The notes under the pieces: model-generated
The model's database searches: none
What the model saw: only the letters and a program-made list of their open reading frames with translations
What the model was told of the DNA's origin: nothing
DNA from: Hybos culiciformis
Taxonomy: Eukaryota; Arthropoda; Insecta; Diptera; Hybotidae
Reading direction: 5' to 3'
NCBI GenBank assembly: GCA_964007475.1
Contig: OZ023275.1
Span: 4,712,001-4,776,000, forward strand
Length of the DNA stretch: 64,000 nucleotides
Position numbers and translations under genes: made by a program
Shown: piece after piece, positions 1-13,461 of the stretch
How positions within the stretch are numbered: position 1 is the stretch's first letter
Layout: every line of letters begins with the position of its first letter

Positions 1-392
1 CTAATTTAATTCAAGGTCCATTTTTAGATAAAAACGACATTTAAGATAAAAGGGTGCCACTTTTATTAAAAGAATGAAAAATATTTTCATTATTTTTTTT
101 CCTCTCCGTTGTTCTTATCAAAGAACATCAAAGTGAGATTTTTCCCTTTTCTTAGAATTTGTTTTTTATTATTAATTTAACATTAAGGTAAAAAAAATAA
201 AATAAATAAATATGTATACATATAAATATATATGTATATAATAAAAATAAAGTAAACAGATAAAGAAACCGGTTCTCATCACAAAACTGATTCCATTAAT
301 GAATCAAGTTATATATACATACTCTGTATTTATGTTTTTGTATTTTTTTCCAAAAACATTTTTTGTTATGAGTGCCAGAAATAAATAAAAGC

Positions 393-410
393 ATATATAT
401 ATATATATAT
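393..410. repeat. (AT)n microsatellite
   Basis: Nine uninterrupted AT dinucleotides. Simple repeat with no other feature attached. Confidence 0.9.
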
Positions 411-3400
411 AGTAGAGAGAATATTTTATACTAACGTCATGTTGAGTTAATATTTTATCTGACCCACACATTAGGTATATTATTTAAGATATATGGTTCT
501 GCTGTCGTTTTATTTTCATGAAAAAAAAAAAATATCTTAAATGTTCATAATATTTTTTTTAAAAAATTATTACCAACTAACAAAAATGTCCTATCGAGGT
601 GTCTGAAAATGGTAATTCAAATTTTTTTTCTCTTAAATAGATATTATATAGGAAATTTTATTACTTGCAAAAAATCACTATGGAAAAAGTCTTTTATTAA
701 CTGTCATTTAAACCCAATAGCTTTCTTCCGATTGGAAACAATTCGCTTAAAACTACTTAGTAACCGCAAATAAAAATTTTATCATAATCCCGAAGCAAAT
801 GAGTCAATGGTAACAAATGGTGAATATCAATACTCCAAAAATAATTCACAACTCAGAAATATGTTTGATTACTGCAGCCATAATTAATGAAGTGAAAATT
901 ATGAAATTTAATTTTGTGTTGTGATTTTTATTTTTATAATTTTGAGTAAGAGCATTAAAAGACGATATGTTTTTAGTATAGAAGCATTTAACATTATCAA
1001 AAATGTTAATAAAAATACTGATTTTAATTAGCGTGCATCGAAATAATGAATATGTATGAATAATATTTATAAATTTATGTAATTCAATAGTAATACAAAT
1101 AAATAAAATGAAAATCCTCTTTCAAGTAGTATTTATTATAATAAGATCACTGATGATTATTACTCATTCATATATATACTCATTCATATAGTTATTCTTT
1201 GGACCAGAATTTAGCAGGAAATAAACTTTCATAACGATAAATTTAAAGTATAATTTTAAAATAAATTAAAACTAATTTAGTTTCCTTCTTCCAATGCATG
1301 CTTATTTTATTTTCAAGTGTATATTTAATTATAGTGTACGTAATGTATATATAAGCACCAAAAACTGGTAAATATTTCGCAAAACAATCAATCTCAATTT
1401 AAAAAAATATAATATGAAATTATCTTTTTAAAAAAAAAATGTTTATATTCATTAAAAAGGTTTGTCTCAAGTGCATTTAACTTTGCATTGAATGAGGTAA
1501 TTTTGTTTTTATGAAGCTTTTATTTGATTAAAAGAGTTCATAAAATATAATTTCAATAGAATGGGTTTAATAAAAACAAAAAGAAAAAACCTTAAGAAAG
1601 AACTCTTTAAAAATTAAGTATAAGTATTTCGAAATATAATATTTCAATAATGAAAAACTAAAATCAACAAAGTCTGATGCACATCAAATTTCAAAATTCA
1701 AATTAAGAAGATACTGAGATAGTCAATTTTTTGTTCAAGTTTTAATCCAAAGAAGATACTAAATAATAAACACTTATCGCTCGCACTCGAATTTGTTATG
1801 AGAAATTTTTTAGCCTTTGGTGCCTAAGAAAATCGCCTGAATACTTAATAATATATTGTTAGAAGAAAACATATTGAAAGACGATAATCTTTCGTTTAAA
1901 ATATTCTTTCACAACAAGTCTTGTTGGAGGAATTTTTTTTTTGAATATATGGCGAAAAAAATTTAGTTTTTAAAATCTCTATAGAATTCAGGAATTATTT
2001 TCCTCCCCTATTGAAGGGAATGATTTAATTCTCAGAACAAATTTATCGCTCCATTTTCTATTTTTAATTTTTTTAATTATTGTAATTACCTTCCTTTTTA
2101 GTATAATTATTTAATTGAGGAACTATATTTATAGATTGTTATTGTAGATCCTTAAGTATTACCAGGAATCAGGATTTTGGACAAAACTTTATATATATTC
2201 GAAGAAATTAAAAAACGTCATATTAAAATTTTGCAATGAAAAAAAGAGGAATAAAGTGTTTATTTGATATTAATTTTAAAAACATTAAACCCATCAGAAA
2301 AGTAATTTATTTTTCTTGTTTCAGTCGTCTTTCTTTTTTGTGTTCTTTTTTTATGATCCCAAAAACATAAAACTTTTAAATGACTATAATGTTATTGTTA
2401 TGCGAAAAATAACATAAAAAACACAATCTTAAACGTTATTTCGAAAATAAAAGAAAACAAGTCATAAACCTTAATTCGAAAATTAAACCGTGTGAATGAT
2501 ATGAAATCCTTAAATTTTTATTATTTTTCCAAAGGAAAAAAAAAAACAAAACATCAAATAAAGGTGCGGATATTATGAATTTGTAAATTGTAAGCCCAAT
2601 TTGACTTAAAACCAAAATATAATGTACAGTTCTATACATATCTTTATATATTTGTCTCCCCAAAATTTTGGCAAATTAGTTATGGGAATGATCTTTGTTT
2701 CTTTTTATGAAATTATGATTAAATTAAATTAAAAAAAAAATAAAATTGATTAAAAAACCAGAATGAATGATACAGTGATTTATATTTTTTAATTTATTGC
2801 ATCAGTACAAGAGTACGTTCACACTACGCCCTCTAAATTTTCATCCAACGAAAATAACAAAATGTTTTTATCTTCTTTATATGACATTTCTTAAAGAATT
2901 TTTTTTTGAATGTCTTGTTAGACAGGCATATAATTTTAAGGAACGTTGTACTTATTCAAATATTTCACAATAATGTTTCTTTTTATTAGTATAGTATAAA
3001 TAAATTAATAGACTTCTTTTCAAATAAATTTATTTAGGATAAACATAAATTATGTTAATACCTTTTAAGTTATAATAATAAATATAATGATCATTTTTTA
3101 CAAGTAAGTGAGCAGATTTCAAGTTAAGTTAACTTTTATGGATTAAATAATTTTGATCCTGTTTGATTCATAACTCTGTGTTTACATAATTTTTCCTAAG
3201 AAAACCTATAATTTAACCGAGCATTTATTATATACATCATTTCGGTTGTTAAGTTAAAATTAAAAGCATTATTTAGGTAATATTTTAGAATAATTTTATT
3301 ATTATTATGATTTTTATTTTAAATTAAATATTATTTATTTTTTAACCATATCAAATTGAGAATACAAAAAGATGTAGTGTAATAAAAAATTTAAATGTTA

Positions 3401-4468
3401 GGTTTTCAATAAAAACAAATTTTTCTTATACATATTTCACATATAACTTAATGATGTCAATATTGTTGTTCTTCTATTTCTACTTCATAAATAAAAAGTG
3501 TGTATTAAAATTTCTTAACATTTAATAATGAATAAAAAAGAAAATTTTTTATGACGACATAAACAAAAAATAATAGCTTAGTTAACAAAAATAAAAAAAA
3601 AATTGTTTTTATTTTGGATATTAAACATTGAGGTCTTGACCGAAGGATAATAAAATAGTAATAAATAATAAAAGACTAAACTATTTGCAAATTTTACTTA
3701 TATTATATAGAATACTATTAAATAAAATACATTATACGCAGAAAAAACTAATTTTAGTTTTTTATTCATTAAAATTAAATAATGTACTGTACTTAAAAAA
3801 ATTTATTAAATGATTATAATATTAAAACTTACCTTTTTTAACAATAATCTTGTTTTAAGACCATTTTTTTTTAATTTTATTTTCAATACAAAATCCGACA
3901 GTTTGATGTTTTGTTGTTATACATTTGATTTATCTAACCATGCCTAAAAAAAATAATTAAATTAAAAATTAGTATGGTTTTCTTTTCAATTACACGCAGT
4001 TTTGGTTAAGAATGTAAGCATATAGATTCAATAGAGTCATTATTTTGGAAATATTTGCTATATCAACCAAAGCACAGTTTTTGCTGTGGGGAAAACATAC
4101 GTCGAAAGTTATTGAACCATAATTTTTCTGAAATCTACTAATTTAAAACTTTATTATAAAATTATTGAAAAAAAAAAGTAATATCTTGAATTAACGATTA
4201 TGATTACCAATATAGAAGTGGGTTTCAAATTATTAAGTAATATAATGGCAAGATGTATTACGGTAAGTTAACAAGAAAAATATTTCATAATTTAAATTTT
4301 TCCTTTCTATGTTCCTTTAAAAACAATAAGAACATACCTTAGGAAATTATGAAATTATTAAATTAATTCTTTATTCATTATCTAATTCATCCAAGAGCGA
4401 ATTATTTTAAATAAAATTATTTTTACAGATTTTTTAAGTTTATTTAAAAAAAAAAATATTTCTGTAAA

Positions 4469-4490
4469 ATATATATATATATATATATAT
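4469..4490. repeat. (AT)n microsatellite
   Basis: About eleven uninterrupted AT dinucleotides between A-rich and T-rich flanks. Confidence 0.9.
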
Positions 4491-4683
4491 TTTTTAAACT
4501 AATATCATTTTTAGATTTAATCAGTTTTATTTATTTTTCTTCTAAATTTATTTCAATTTATTTTAATAATGTACTAAACATTGAATAATCCATAAACAAT
4601 TTTCTTTTATGGAAACTAATAATCAATTCCTCTTTTAAGTTTTTTTTTTTTTACAAATTTATAGTTTATTTTATATAGTAAAA

Positions 4684-4710
4684 ATATATATATATATATA
4701 TATATATATA
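4684..4710. repeat. (AT)n microsatellite
   Basis: About thirteen AT dinucleotides in a pure run, one of several within about 700 bp. Confidence 0.9.
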
Positions 4711-5139
4711 CTTAATAATGGCAATAATAATAAAAATAATAATCCGATTTTACATAGTTTTTTTAAATGGATAAATATAAGTATTTATTTTTATACAAAC
4801 AAAGTTACAATATTAAAATGGAAAAAAATTATTAACACCCAACAATAAAAATAATAATTTATATTGAATATTAAGAGTAGTTTATTATGTTATGTAGTAT
4901 ACACATTGTACATTGTTTGTTATGTTATTTATACTTAGTTAATGTATTTATATATATATATGATTTTCCTATATTTAATATTAAGAATGTTTTGGCAGAC
5001 ATAATTCTTAAAATGGAATAATTGCTCATAATTTAATAATTTTTTTTTTTTTTTTCACTTCCTCCAACGCAAATATTATTAGCGAAGATGAAATAAAATG
5101 TGTTAAAATCATTATAAAACTCGTATGTATAATATATTA

Positions 5140-5141
<2 letters not shown>

Positions 5142-5174
<33 letters not shown>
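5142..5174. repeat. (AT)n microsatellite, longest in the window
   Basis: About sixteen uninterrupted AT dinucleotides, the longest pure run seen. Long enough to be length-polymorphic between individuals (inference). Confidence 0.92.
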
Positions 5175-5176
<2 letters not shown>

Positions 5177-6931
5177 CTTATATTTATTATTGAATATTAA
5201 AAATATTAATAAATATTTTTGATTCAATTTTCAGTTTATTCAACTTATAGAGATTAAATTTAAAAAATAAAAAATTGTTTTGAATTTGAACTTGTTTTCT
5301 AAAATTATTATTGAAATGGTAATACGAAACTTTTATGATTACGATATTCCCCTTTCGCATAAAGGCAATATAATTATTTTTTTTTGATAATAATTATTAA
5401 ACCATAATACTTAATATGCTGTGATATTTAATAAACACATATTTATGAATAGTACATTAATATATACATACGGCATCATAAATAAACAGCAGAGAGGAAA
5501 ACAAAAATTTGTAAGCTCTTTTCTAAATGAATAAAAAATGAATAAAAATAAGGTAATTTAATAATTTTCTCCCAAAATAATTTATCATTGTATTCATATT
5601 TGATAATTAATTTTTTTTACAAATAAATGCAATGAAAATATGTCAAATTTTTGTAAAAATTCAAAGTTACAGTAGCAATAAAATCTTCTAATGATGATTG
5701 TACATAAAGGTTTTCATAAGAAGACTACATAAGAGACAATTATTTATAACATTTAACTATTTTTTGTACATACTTAATAAGAATTATTTTCACTTCAAAT
5801 AAACTGTACTAGTAAAATATTCATAAATTTGGTTTTTCAAAAATTAATATTAAATGCAGATAGATAACAATGTTTTGATAGTTATACATACACAAATATT
5901 TAACGCATGAGTGAATGAGGAGTGTGTAGAATAAAAATTGTATACCTCATATTCACAAAATATCGAAAAAAATTAACCTTGGTTCATATTGATTTGTTAA
6001 CATATAATAATCAATAAGTTATAAATAATTGATTTAAAAAAAATATATATTTCGATTTTATTATCAAAATTGTAGTCAAATAAAAATGTACGTTATTTTA
6101 AAGCTTTATTAAAAACAGAGCAGATGTAAATTTTTTATGTACATTTTGATAATGGTAATATTGATTATTTATATTTATTTTATTATTAAAATTACATAAT
6201 TATATTGAATCAAAATGTCTTATCTTTATATCTGAAATAAAATTAATTTTTGACATGATGCGAATATAAATTATATATTAAATGGCGCCAAAATAAATAT
6301 AACATAATATTTTAAGACGTGAATTTTTCGAATTTTGATATCATTTTTATGGAAATTAAAGTGCTTTTAATAATGGACAAGAAATAAATTATGAACTCTA
6401 TCCGTAATGATTTTAATTTAAAAAATAAAGACAAGTTTTTTTAATTAAAGAAAACATTTTGACTTGAGAATATTTATGCAAACTTTGTCAAAAGAATAAT
6501 CTATATATCAATCTAGTAACAAAGCTTGCCGTTTGATATGTTGTATATTTGTATGTATATAAAAAAGTATGCAAGTGAATGCTATTATGATATGTCTTTT
6601 TTCTGATTCAATAGTCATGATGACTGTAAGAAATGATAGTTATAAGTAGTTGACTAAATTTTTTATACTTTTATTTTTAATTTACTTGTATTTCCTTCGA
6701 ATAATCGTAATGAATTAATCAATATTGACTATAATCATTTATGACCGATTATTTAGTTAACTATTTTTCAAGTAGTTGAATAAAAAATAATTATTTTTGA
6801 GCAATTTAAGAAAAAAAAATTGTTTTTTGTTGTCGAATTTTTCTTTATTCAATACAAACCGACCTAATGAAAATTTTTCAAAAACTGAATTGATTTTATA
6901 CATTTATAATTATTATGGAGTTAAGAGTCTT

Positions 6932-7410
6932 CACTGCGAAAAATTGATCTTAGTTTTGCTTTGATTGTAGATCAACTTAATACAATCTCGGCTGAAGTGA
7001 TTTTTTTAAATGTTAGAGAATATAGACCTGGCTCCAGAGTGCGGCAGATTTTTTAAATTTTTACTTTTTTCGTTTTGCTGAGATTCTGAAATAGAGGAGA
7101 AGTCAAAATGCAGAAATAAAGCTAAAATATCACTCCCCAGGGCTGGTGATGTGGAATTTTGAATTTCTTTAATTTTCTAAACGATTTTTAATTAATTTCA
7201 TTTAAATATAAAAATTTGATTTATTTTTCTGATAAATTGCAGGTTCTTCACAGAATTAAATTCAAATATTTTTTATAAATATTTTTATAAAATTTCACTA
7301 GAGGTTTTTTCATACAATCTCTGTCGCAATTTTCACGGTCGTACATTTTCTGTAAAATAAAATAAAATAAAACTGCGAAAGTATAAAACAGAAAAATATA
7401 TTTCGCAGTG
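6932..7410. mobile_element. Possible MITE bounded by CACTGCGAAA inverted repeats
   Basis: The left end reads CACTGCGAAAAAT (6932-6944) and the right end, on the other strand, reads CACTGCGAAATAT (7410-7398), 12 of 13 matching. A second inward copy, ACTGCGAAA at 7372-7380, forms a perfect 9-bp inverted repeat with 7401-7409, so the right end can fold into a hairpin. The interior has higher complexity and GC than its flanks (around 7022-7150) and no open frame, which fits a small non-autonomous DNA transposon. I found no clear target-site duplication, so the superfamily is unknown and the call is tentative. Confidence 0.45.
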
Positions 7411-9712
7411 ATGGCTCAAAAATATTTACTATTTAAAAAAAATGTATTAAGTTATATTAGACTAAAACAAAAAGTAGTCGAAAATAATTAGTTATTTCAA
7501 ATTACTTCGAAAATTGATTGGCTATAAAATTAAATCTCTAATTTTTTAAATAAATGTTATAGATTAAATAATCGCTTATGTATTTTATAAAAAATATATA
7601 TTCATTATATTATATTTTATATTTTTCTTTTTCCATGTTTGAATATACTTTTATGGATAATAATTAAGTAATTGTTTTACTCGTCATTAAACATACACGA
7701 AATTAAATGAATAAAAAATATTTAACTAACAAAAATTAGTATAATAGCTTCGGGATAAATACTATGGAAAACTATTCTTTTCATATAATTTTGTACATTA
7801 ATTAAATAATATAAATAATATAAATATTGAAAATAGTTTTCGCACAGAGTTTATGCAGAATTTAGATAACTATGTTTTAGAGACGACAGTTCTATCAAAA
7901 GGAAAATGATTATTTATTTTCAATTTTAATTAATAAAAGTAAGAGATCTCCGCATATTGTTAAAAAAAACTTAATGATACACATACACAAAAAAGTCCTA
8001 AACATACATAATGTATAAATCTTGTAATATATTTTTCATATATATAAACAAGTACATTCGATGTACAAGCATATTTTTAAGGACTTCATATTGTATAAAA
8101 TGAATGCATTTTATATTCTACTGTATTTTACTTAAAAAATGCTTAATAAATTTAATAAATTCTTAGCATCGACACCGATTATTATATTATAAAAATATTT
8201 ATATGAAAATTTCGATCGTTTCATAAGTTTCAATAAAAAAAAAAAAAAAAATACACAAACAAAAATATGAACTAAATATTTTTAATAAACATAAAAACAA
8301 ATTGTTTCCTTTTCATCAGACCATCTGTTTACTATTTTTTTTTTGCGATTATTGTAATTTAAAAAAAAAATTTTCTTGTTTTGTTAAATGCTCGAATTTA
8401 TAATGTTAAGAAAGAAAAAAAAGTTCTTACAAGTTAAATTAAGGTAAGTTTTTTGCTTATAAAAAAAATTTTTTTTTATATTTCAAAATTGACATTTAAA
8501 AATGCATTATAATCTATACAGTCATCTATAAATTATGTGATTTTTTTTCCATGTTCTGGATAAATCATAAAGGTGCATATTTTTATTTACACAAAAACTG
8601 AACTGGTTTTCAAAAAAAAAAAAAATAAATATACGAAAAAATTCAATATTTTATAACCTAAGGAATTTCTGTCCGAAGGCGGAGACATTTTCTCATATAA
8701 GGATTAAGTTGTCATGATATTTATTTCTTTATTTTGTTAAATTTATTTATTTATTAATTTTTTTTTTTTTAAATCATAATTTAGATTTGACCATGTAATA
8801 TGAAGTTGAAATTTAATTTAAAAGAAAATATATGAATATATCAAATGTTATTATACAAGAATATACGAAGTCTATTTTAAAGGCTTTAGATTATTATTTT
8901 TAACTCCTTTCTTAATTTTTTTTGCTATATTATATGTACATCTCATTTTATAGAACTGAATAAAGTGAAAAGATATTAAATATATAAAACAAAATTTATT
9001 CTATGTTATGAAATTTTATGTTATTCAGACATTTGTACATTCGTTTTCAGGTTGAAAACTATTTTTATATACCTGAATAGCAATACTTATTGCAGGAATG
9101 TGTAACGTTTCAAACTATATGATATATATGTATAATTACAAAAATAAACTTTATTAATATATGACTATATAAAATGTTTAAACAATTTTTCTTTCTCGAA
9201 GGTTTCATTAAAATATTTTTAAATTATATTCAAATTTAAATGGCAAATTTTTTTCGGTCTATTGATGATATTACTACAATATTACTACAATATTGTACAT
9301 TATATTTAGTTTTTGAAGTAGAAGTTCAGATTTTTCATCCAAAATGTTTTTGTTTTTGTTTTTTTTAAAGATATTTTACATTAATTGCATAACCAAATAA
9401 CTCAAGCATTTATTAAAAAAATTGTAAAGCTACATTAATGAAAATTTCTGCCATATAAAACTAATATTTAAATTTATAGTTCATCAAAAAAGATATTAAA
9501 TTTTTTTTTGTTTATTCTAACTATAATAAAATGTACCTAAATATAAATCAATGTTATGATTCATATAAGTTTTCTTGTATTAAAAATAGTTTCGCTGAAA
9601 AAAAATATATGTAACATTGTAATTTATATATTGAAATATTATTTTTCCTATATACATAAATTAATTTTCATTGATTTAAAATTAAATTTAATCACTTCGA
9701 CGGATATACCAT
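7411..9712. other. AT-rich gene-free stretch
   Basis: No supported gene or element. Homopolymer tracts (for example poly-A near 8236) and chance frames only. Confidence 0.6.
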
Positions 9713-9799
9713 AATAAGCTGATTATGCTTAAAAAATTATAAATTTGTGATGCTAAAATAAGCTGATTATGCTTAAAAAATTATAAATTTGTGATGCTA
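9713..9799. repeat. 44-bp tandem duplication, two copies
   Basis: A 43-bp unit beginning AATAAGCTGATTATGC occurs at 9713-9755 and again, identical, at 9757-9799 with one A between. Identity of the copies suggests a recent local duplication. It lies about 170 bp from a SINE copy; no functional link is visible. Confidence 0.9.
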
Positions 9800-9973
9800 A
9801 TTTGTTATGAATGGCAAAATTTTTAATAAAATATGCTTTAATAAAACTATACTAGGAGAATTTGCTTAATTTGAAATTAAAATTGATTATTATTAATTTT
9901 TTTTTTTTTTTAATAATATTCTTATGGTGCAAATAACATTTAAATATATATAATGTATAATAATTTAAAAAAT

Positions 9974-10210
9974 TTATTGCGACATCCGACGAAATTTTCT
10001 TGCTATAGAAGTATTTCGAATATTATGATGATGGCAAACGATTAATGTATATTTCATAGTGAAATTTATTATTCTGTGATTAAAAAAACACAAACACTTA
10101 ATTGAAGTGAACAAATTGATAAATTGACACAAATTCCAGTCCAAGGTGGAAATCGAACCCAAGACCGAACTCGCCGTAGGATAATGACAATACAACTACA
10201 CCTTGACGGC
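9974..10210 (-). mobile_element. tRNA-derived SINE, copy 1
   Basis: Read on the minus strand from 10210, the element opens with a tRNA-like head: an A-box-like GGTGTAGTTG and, about 45 bp later, a B box GGTTCGATTTC, the internal RNA polymerase III promoter layout of tRNA-derived SINEs. About 130 bp of this head and body match the second copy at 12500-12632, which lies on the opposite strand. The distal part (about 10080 to 9974), ending in CGGATGTCGCAATAAA, is not shared with that copy. The head cannot be folded into a sound tRNA acceptor stem, so this is not a tRNA gene. A 73-codon frame across it on the minus strand is incidental. The 3' boundary is approximate. Confidence 0.75.
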
Positions 10211-12499
10211 GGACAAAATTAGTTATATTATAATAAAATAACAAAAGCTATAGTATTAATTTTTAATTTTTATTTCGGTTCAATTTTTAAAACTTTGTCG
10301 GAACAAGAATTAGATATTGAGTAAAAAATTTGTTTTTCACTGCTTATTAGCTGATTGATGAGATTTAAAGGCTGCAAATAAACAGATGATTAAAAATAAA
10401 AAAATAAAATAAAAATAAACAAGAAATAACTTAAAAAACTAAGTTAACTCCAGCTGATCAACCTCTTTCTTTCTGTAGATCAGTCTCATTCTATATTTAA
10501 GAACCATTTTTTTTTTTAATTTTTTTTTATTTTTCACAGCTCCAGGCTAAATTTTACATTATTTATATTTTAACTTGTATGTTGTTATTAATGAAAAATT
10601 AATCTCAATAAAAATTTACGCGTGTAATAAATAAATAATTTTTTTTTTATTTTAATGAGTTTACTTTGAAGCTTTAAGTTATATATGTTAAATTAAAAAT
10701 TTAAAATCTTATTAATTTTTTTTTTTTTTTTGTTTTTCGTTTTAGCAAAAATTCTTTAAACCAGTTATCGAAATTTTGTTTTTGTTTTAACCTTTATTTT
10801 GAAAGTATTAAATTTCTCTTATTTTTCAAATTAAAACACATATATATAAATTCTGAACAAGAAAAAAGAAAAATGGGGACTTGTTTAAAAAAAAAACTTA
10901 AAAAAGAAAAAACAAAAACTAAAACGAATGAAATTTATATTAAAAAAATAAAATTAATGTTTGATGTATCAAGTTTCATTAAAATGTATACATATAATAT
11001 ATACAGCTACATAAAAATAAATAAAAATATTAAAATGCGACCCCGCAAAAGTAAATCGCAAAGAAAACACATCCATTAATTTTATGCATTTTTAGTGGCT
11101 CCTTTTCAGTTTTTGAATAAAAAAAGAAAAAATGTGGAAATTTTATACGTAAATGCGGTTTTCATTTAAAAAGTCTTAAAATTTAGTGCTTTCTGATGAT
11201 ATTGAATATATGTATAATAATTTTCGTATATGTCAAAATTTATTCTCATAAAAATAATAATTAGCATTAATTTTCAACTTAAGTGATCTGCAAGCTGAAT
11301 GAAGTTTACTCTGTTCACATTACATTCTTAAATTTCATGTAAAACTTTTTTTCTTAGTTTAGATTCAGTTTTGTATTTAAAAAACTGAAATCTGTGAAAA
11401 ATATAATTAAAAATATATGTAATTACTTTTCAAATTGCTATAATATTATTTCTTAACCTGACTATAATCTTTTACATGTAGATAAGTCAAGATTTAACAA
11501 TTATGAAAAATTTCGTCGTTAGATGGATCAAAATATTGCATGAACTATATCGAACATTTTTTAAATAAGAAAAGCAAATCTTGCTATCGTCGAAATAGTC
11601 AATACGAAAATGTGAATAGAAAATTATAAAAATCTTTTAAACGCTTTTTGCGCCTAAAATTGTTTATAATTATAAAAGTTCGAAAGTTATACTAACGAAT
11701 TTAAAATTAAATAGTTAGTATTTGTAAAAAATAAAAGAGGAATCTATTTCATGGTCTTTCTTTATATTTTCTACAAAAGTAGACGTATTTTACAAATTAT
11801 AAAATACCGTACCGCAAAACTGAAATATATTTTTTTTAAACATTCAATAGTAGTAGTTCATTTTAATTTTATCTGACATGTTAACTCAATGATAAAAGAA
11901 ATAAAATTAAGAAATAAAACTAATTTTGTTTAACTAATTTGTGTTTCTAGAATCCGCAGTTAACAAAAAAAAAAAATTCTAAGAACATTTAAGTTGATGT
12001 GGTTAAAATATTTTTTATTAAAAATAATATGCATTTTCTTTTTAGCTTTTTAATAAAAAATAAATTCACGAAATAATTGAATATCAGATATCATTTTATA
12101 ATGTAGATATCACTCGTATAATAAAAGTCTAGTTATAAGCCCATGACCGTTATTGAGGATGGTCACGGGACTAGAAAATCTCACTTATTTAAAACATAAT
12201 TATTCAATATTGAATTATATTTTGCCGATTGGCCCTGTAATGAACAACAAAAGAATTAAAACGAAGGGGGTTCGTCTTAGTATATAGAAAGAAATTACTG
12301 CTAATTTTGATTTAATTTACTGATAACTTCTGAAAAAATTATCCAAATTGGCTCGAATTTGAACTTGACTTGACTTTTACCAAAATGCTTCTCTTTATTA
12401 AATTTGAAGGAGTTCTGTTGTCTTTGAAAGCATTCAGAAGTATTAAAGACAGACCGATAGAGACGACATCATAATATATATTAGACTAAGATAATGAAT
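10211..12499. other. AT-rich gene-free stretch with one denser patch
   Basis: Mostly homopolymer-rich DNA with no gene. From about 12130 the sequence becomes more complex, with a short imperfect hairpin (CCCATGACC at about 12139 against GGTCACGGG), then a patch running into SINE copy 2. That patch may be a decayed mobile element, but no ends were identified. Confidence 0.5.
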
Positions 12500-12632
12500 G
12501 GCCGTCATGGTGTAGTGGTATTGCCCTTATCCTATGTCGTGTTCGGTTGTGGGTTCGATTCCCACCTCGGACTGGAATTTGTGTCAATTTTTCAATTTGT
12601 TCACTTGAATTAAGTGTTGTGTTGTTTTTTTT
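12500..12632 (+). mobile_element. tRNA-derived SINE, copy 2
   Basis: The head carries an A box TGGTGTAGTGG (12508-12518) and a perfect B box GGTTCGATTCC (12552-12562), spaced as in tRNA genes and tRNA-derived SINEs. From 12500 to about 12632 it matches copy 1 at 10210-10082 in inverse orientation, including the post-head stretch ACTGGAATTTGTGTCAATTT. Past a T run near 12624-12632 the copies diverge, and this copy continues into a different, relatively complex sequence up to about 12790 that may be its own tail. The head resembles Glu/Asp/Gly-type tRNA (inference from the A-box wording) but does not fold as a functional tRNA. Confidence 0.78.
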
Positions 12633-13383
12633 AAATGGAGTTTAGACAAACGCTAAACTTGGCACTTGCTTGGATCAAGGATTTCAGAAAATCTTCATTA
12701 GAACACCAAGATGTCTTTTCAACTGACAGATGGGGGACTCTATTTTTCAAGCGACGATGTAACGTGACAGAGATCCTAAAATATATCTGAAATTTAAAAT
12801 TTACTTGATTATAAACGAATTAATACTTGTTAACTATAGAAAATTGTTTCAAATTTCAACATCCGCCACAAATTCGAGAACAAGCTCTCTATTTTATTTA
12901 ATAAAAAAATATTAATAGAAATCTAAAATAAATAAATTAATTACATTACTAATCTTAAAAATATCATATAATGAAAAGATATAAATGAAAACTTTATGCA
13001 AAGTGCGCCATCATAGCCTTAATACATAAAACAGAAATCTAAGCATTATTTTTAAAATCAGTAAGATTTATCTTTAAATAAAATAAAAATTTAAAAGATT
13101 TTAAGTTTTTTTTTGCATGCCGCCCATATATTCCTTTTTTTTTTTTTTTGTTGAGGACAAAGAAATACTAGAAGTTTTATCCAGCGCTTATTTAAATGTT
13201 ATTTATAAAAAAAAAAGGTTATACATAATCTTTACCATTTTAAAGAATTAAATGGTCGTTTAAAAAAAAAAGAAGAAAAGATAATCATCTATTGCTATTT
13301 TGAGATAGTACTACAACCATATATACCAATAAATAAATAAAAAAATTATCATCTCTATTATATACATATAACTATATTCATCA

Positions 13384-13461
13384 GTGCGTGCTTTAAGTGC
13401 TGCTCGTAAGTGCCCTGAGGTTTTTGAAAGATACATGCGCCTGATGTCTGCTAAGATTTGA
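13384..13461. other. Unexplained GC-rich patch, possible exon or element remnant
   Basis: About 80 bp approach half G+C in flanks near one fifth. The plus strand is open for 25 codons from 13384 to a TGA at 13459-13461, and the minus strand is open across the same bases. On the plus strand a textbook donor, GTAAGT, lies at 13406-13411, and CAG precedes position 13385. Neither strand gives a peptide I recognise, and no partner exon was found. It could be a lone exon of a gene with very large introns, a conserved non-coding element, or a transposon scrap. Confidence 0.25.

Larger units (their letters stand above)
1..6931. other. AT-rich gene-free stretch
   Basis: No reading frame here has exon-like composition; the longest frames are lysine, asparagine, phenylalanine and isoleucine runs expected by chance in such AT-rich DNA. 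It holds several (AT)n microsatellites (listed separately), many poly-A and poly-T tracts, and a short near-tandem duplication of an ACTCATTCATATA motif near 1162-1190. No RNA gene or mobile element was recognised. Confidence 0.6.

Noticed and set aside
9974..10195. 73-codon minus-strand frame
   Set aside because: Lies wholly inside SINE copy 1, whose tRNA-like head explains the sequence.
10873..11079. Plus-strand frame of 68 codons rich in Lys
   Set aside because: Composition is what A-rich DNA gives by chance (mostly Lys, Ile, Asn, Tyr), with no domain, promoter or splice evidence.
12500..12575. Functional tRNA gene
   Set aside because: A and B boxes are present, but the ends do not form an acceptor stem and a second copy carries the same non-tRNA body, so it is a SINE head.
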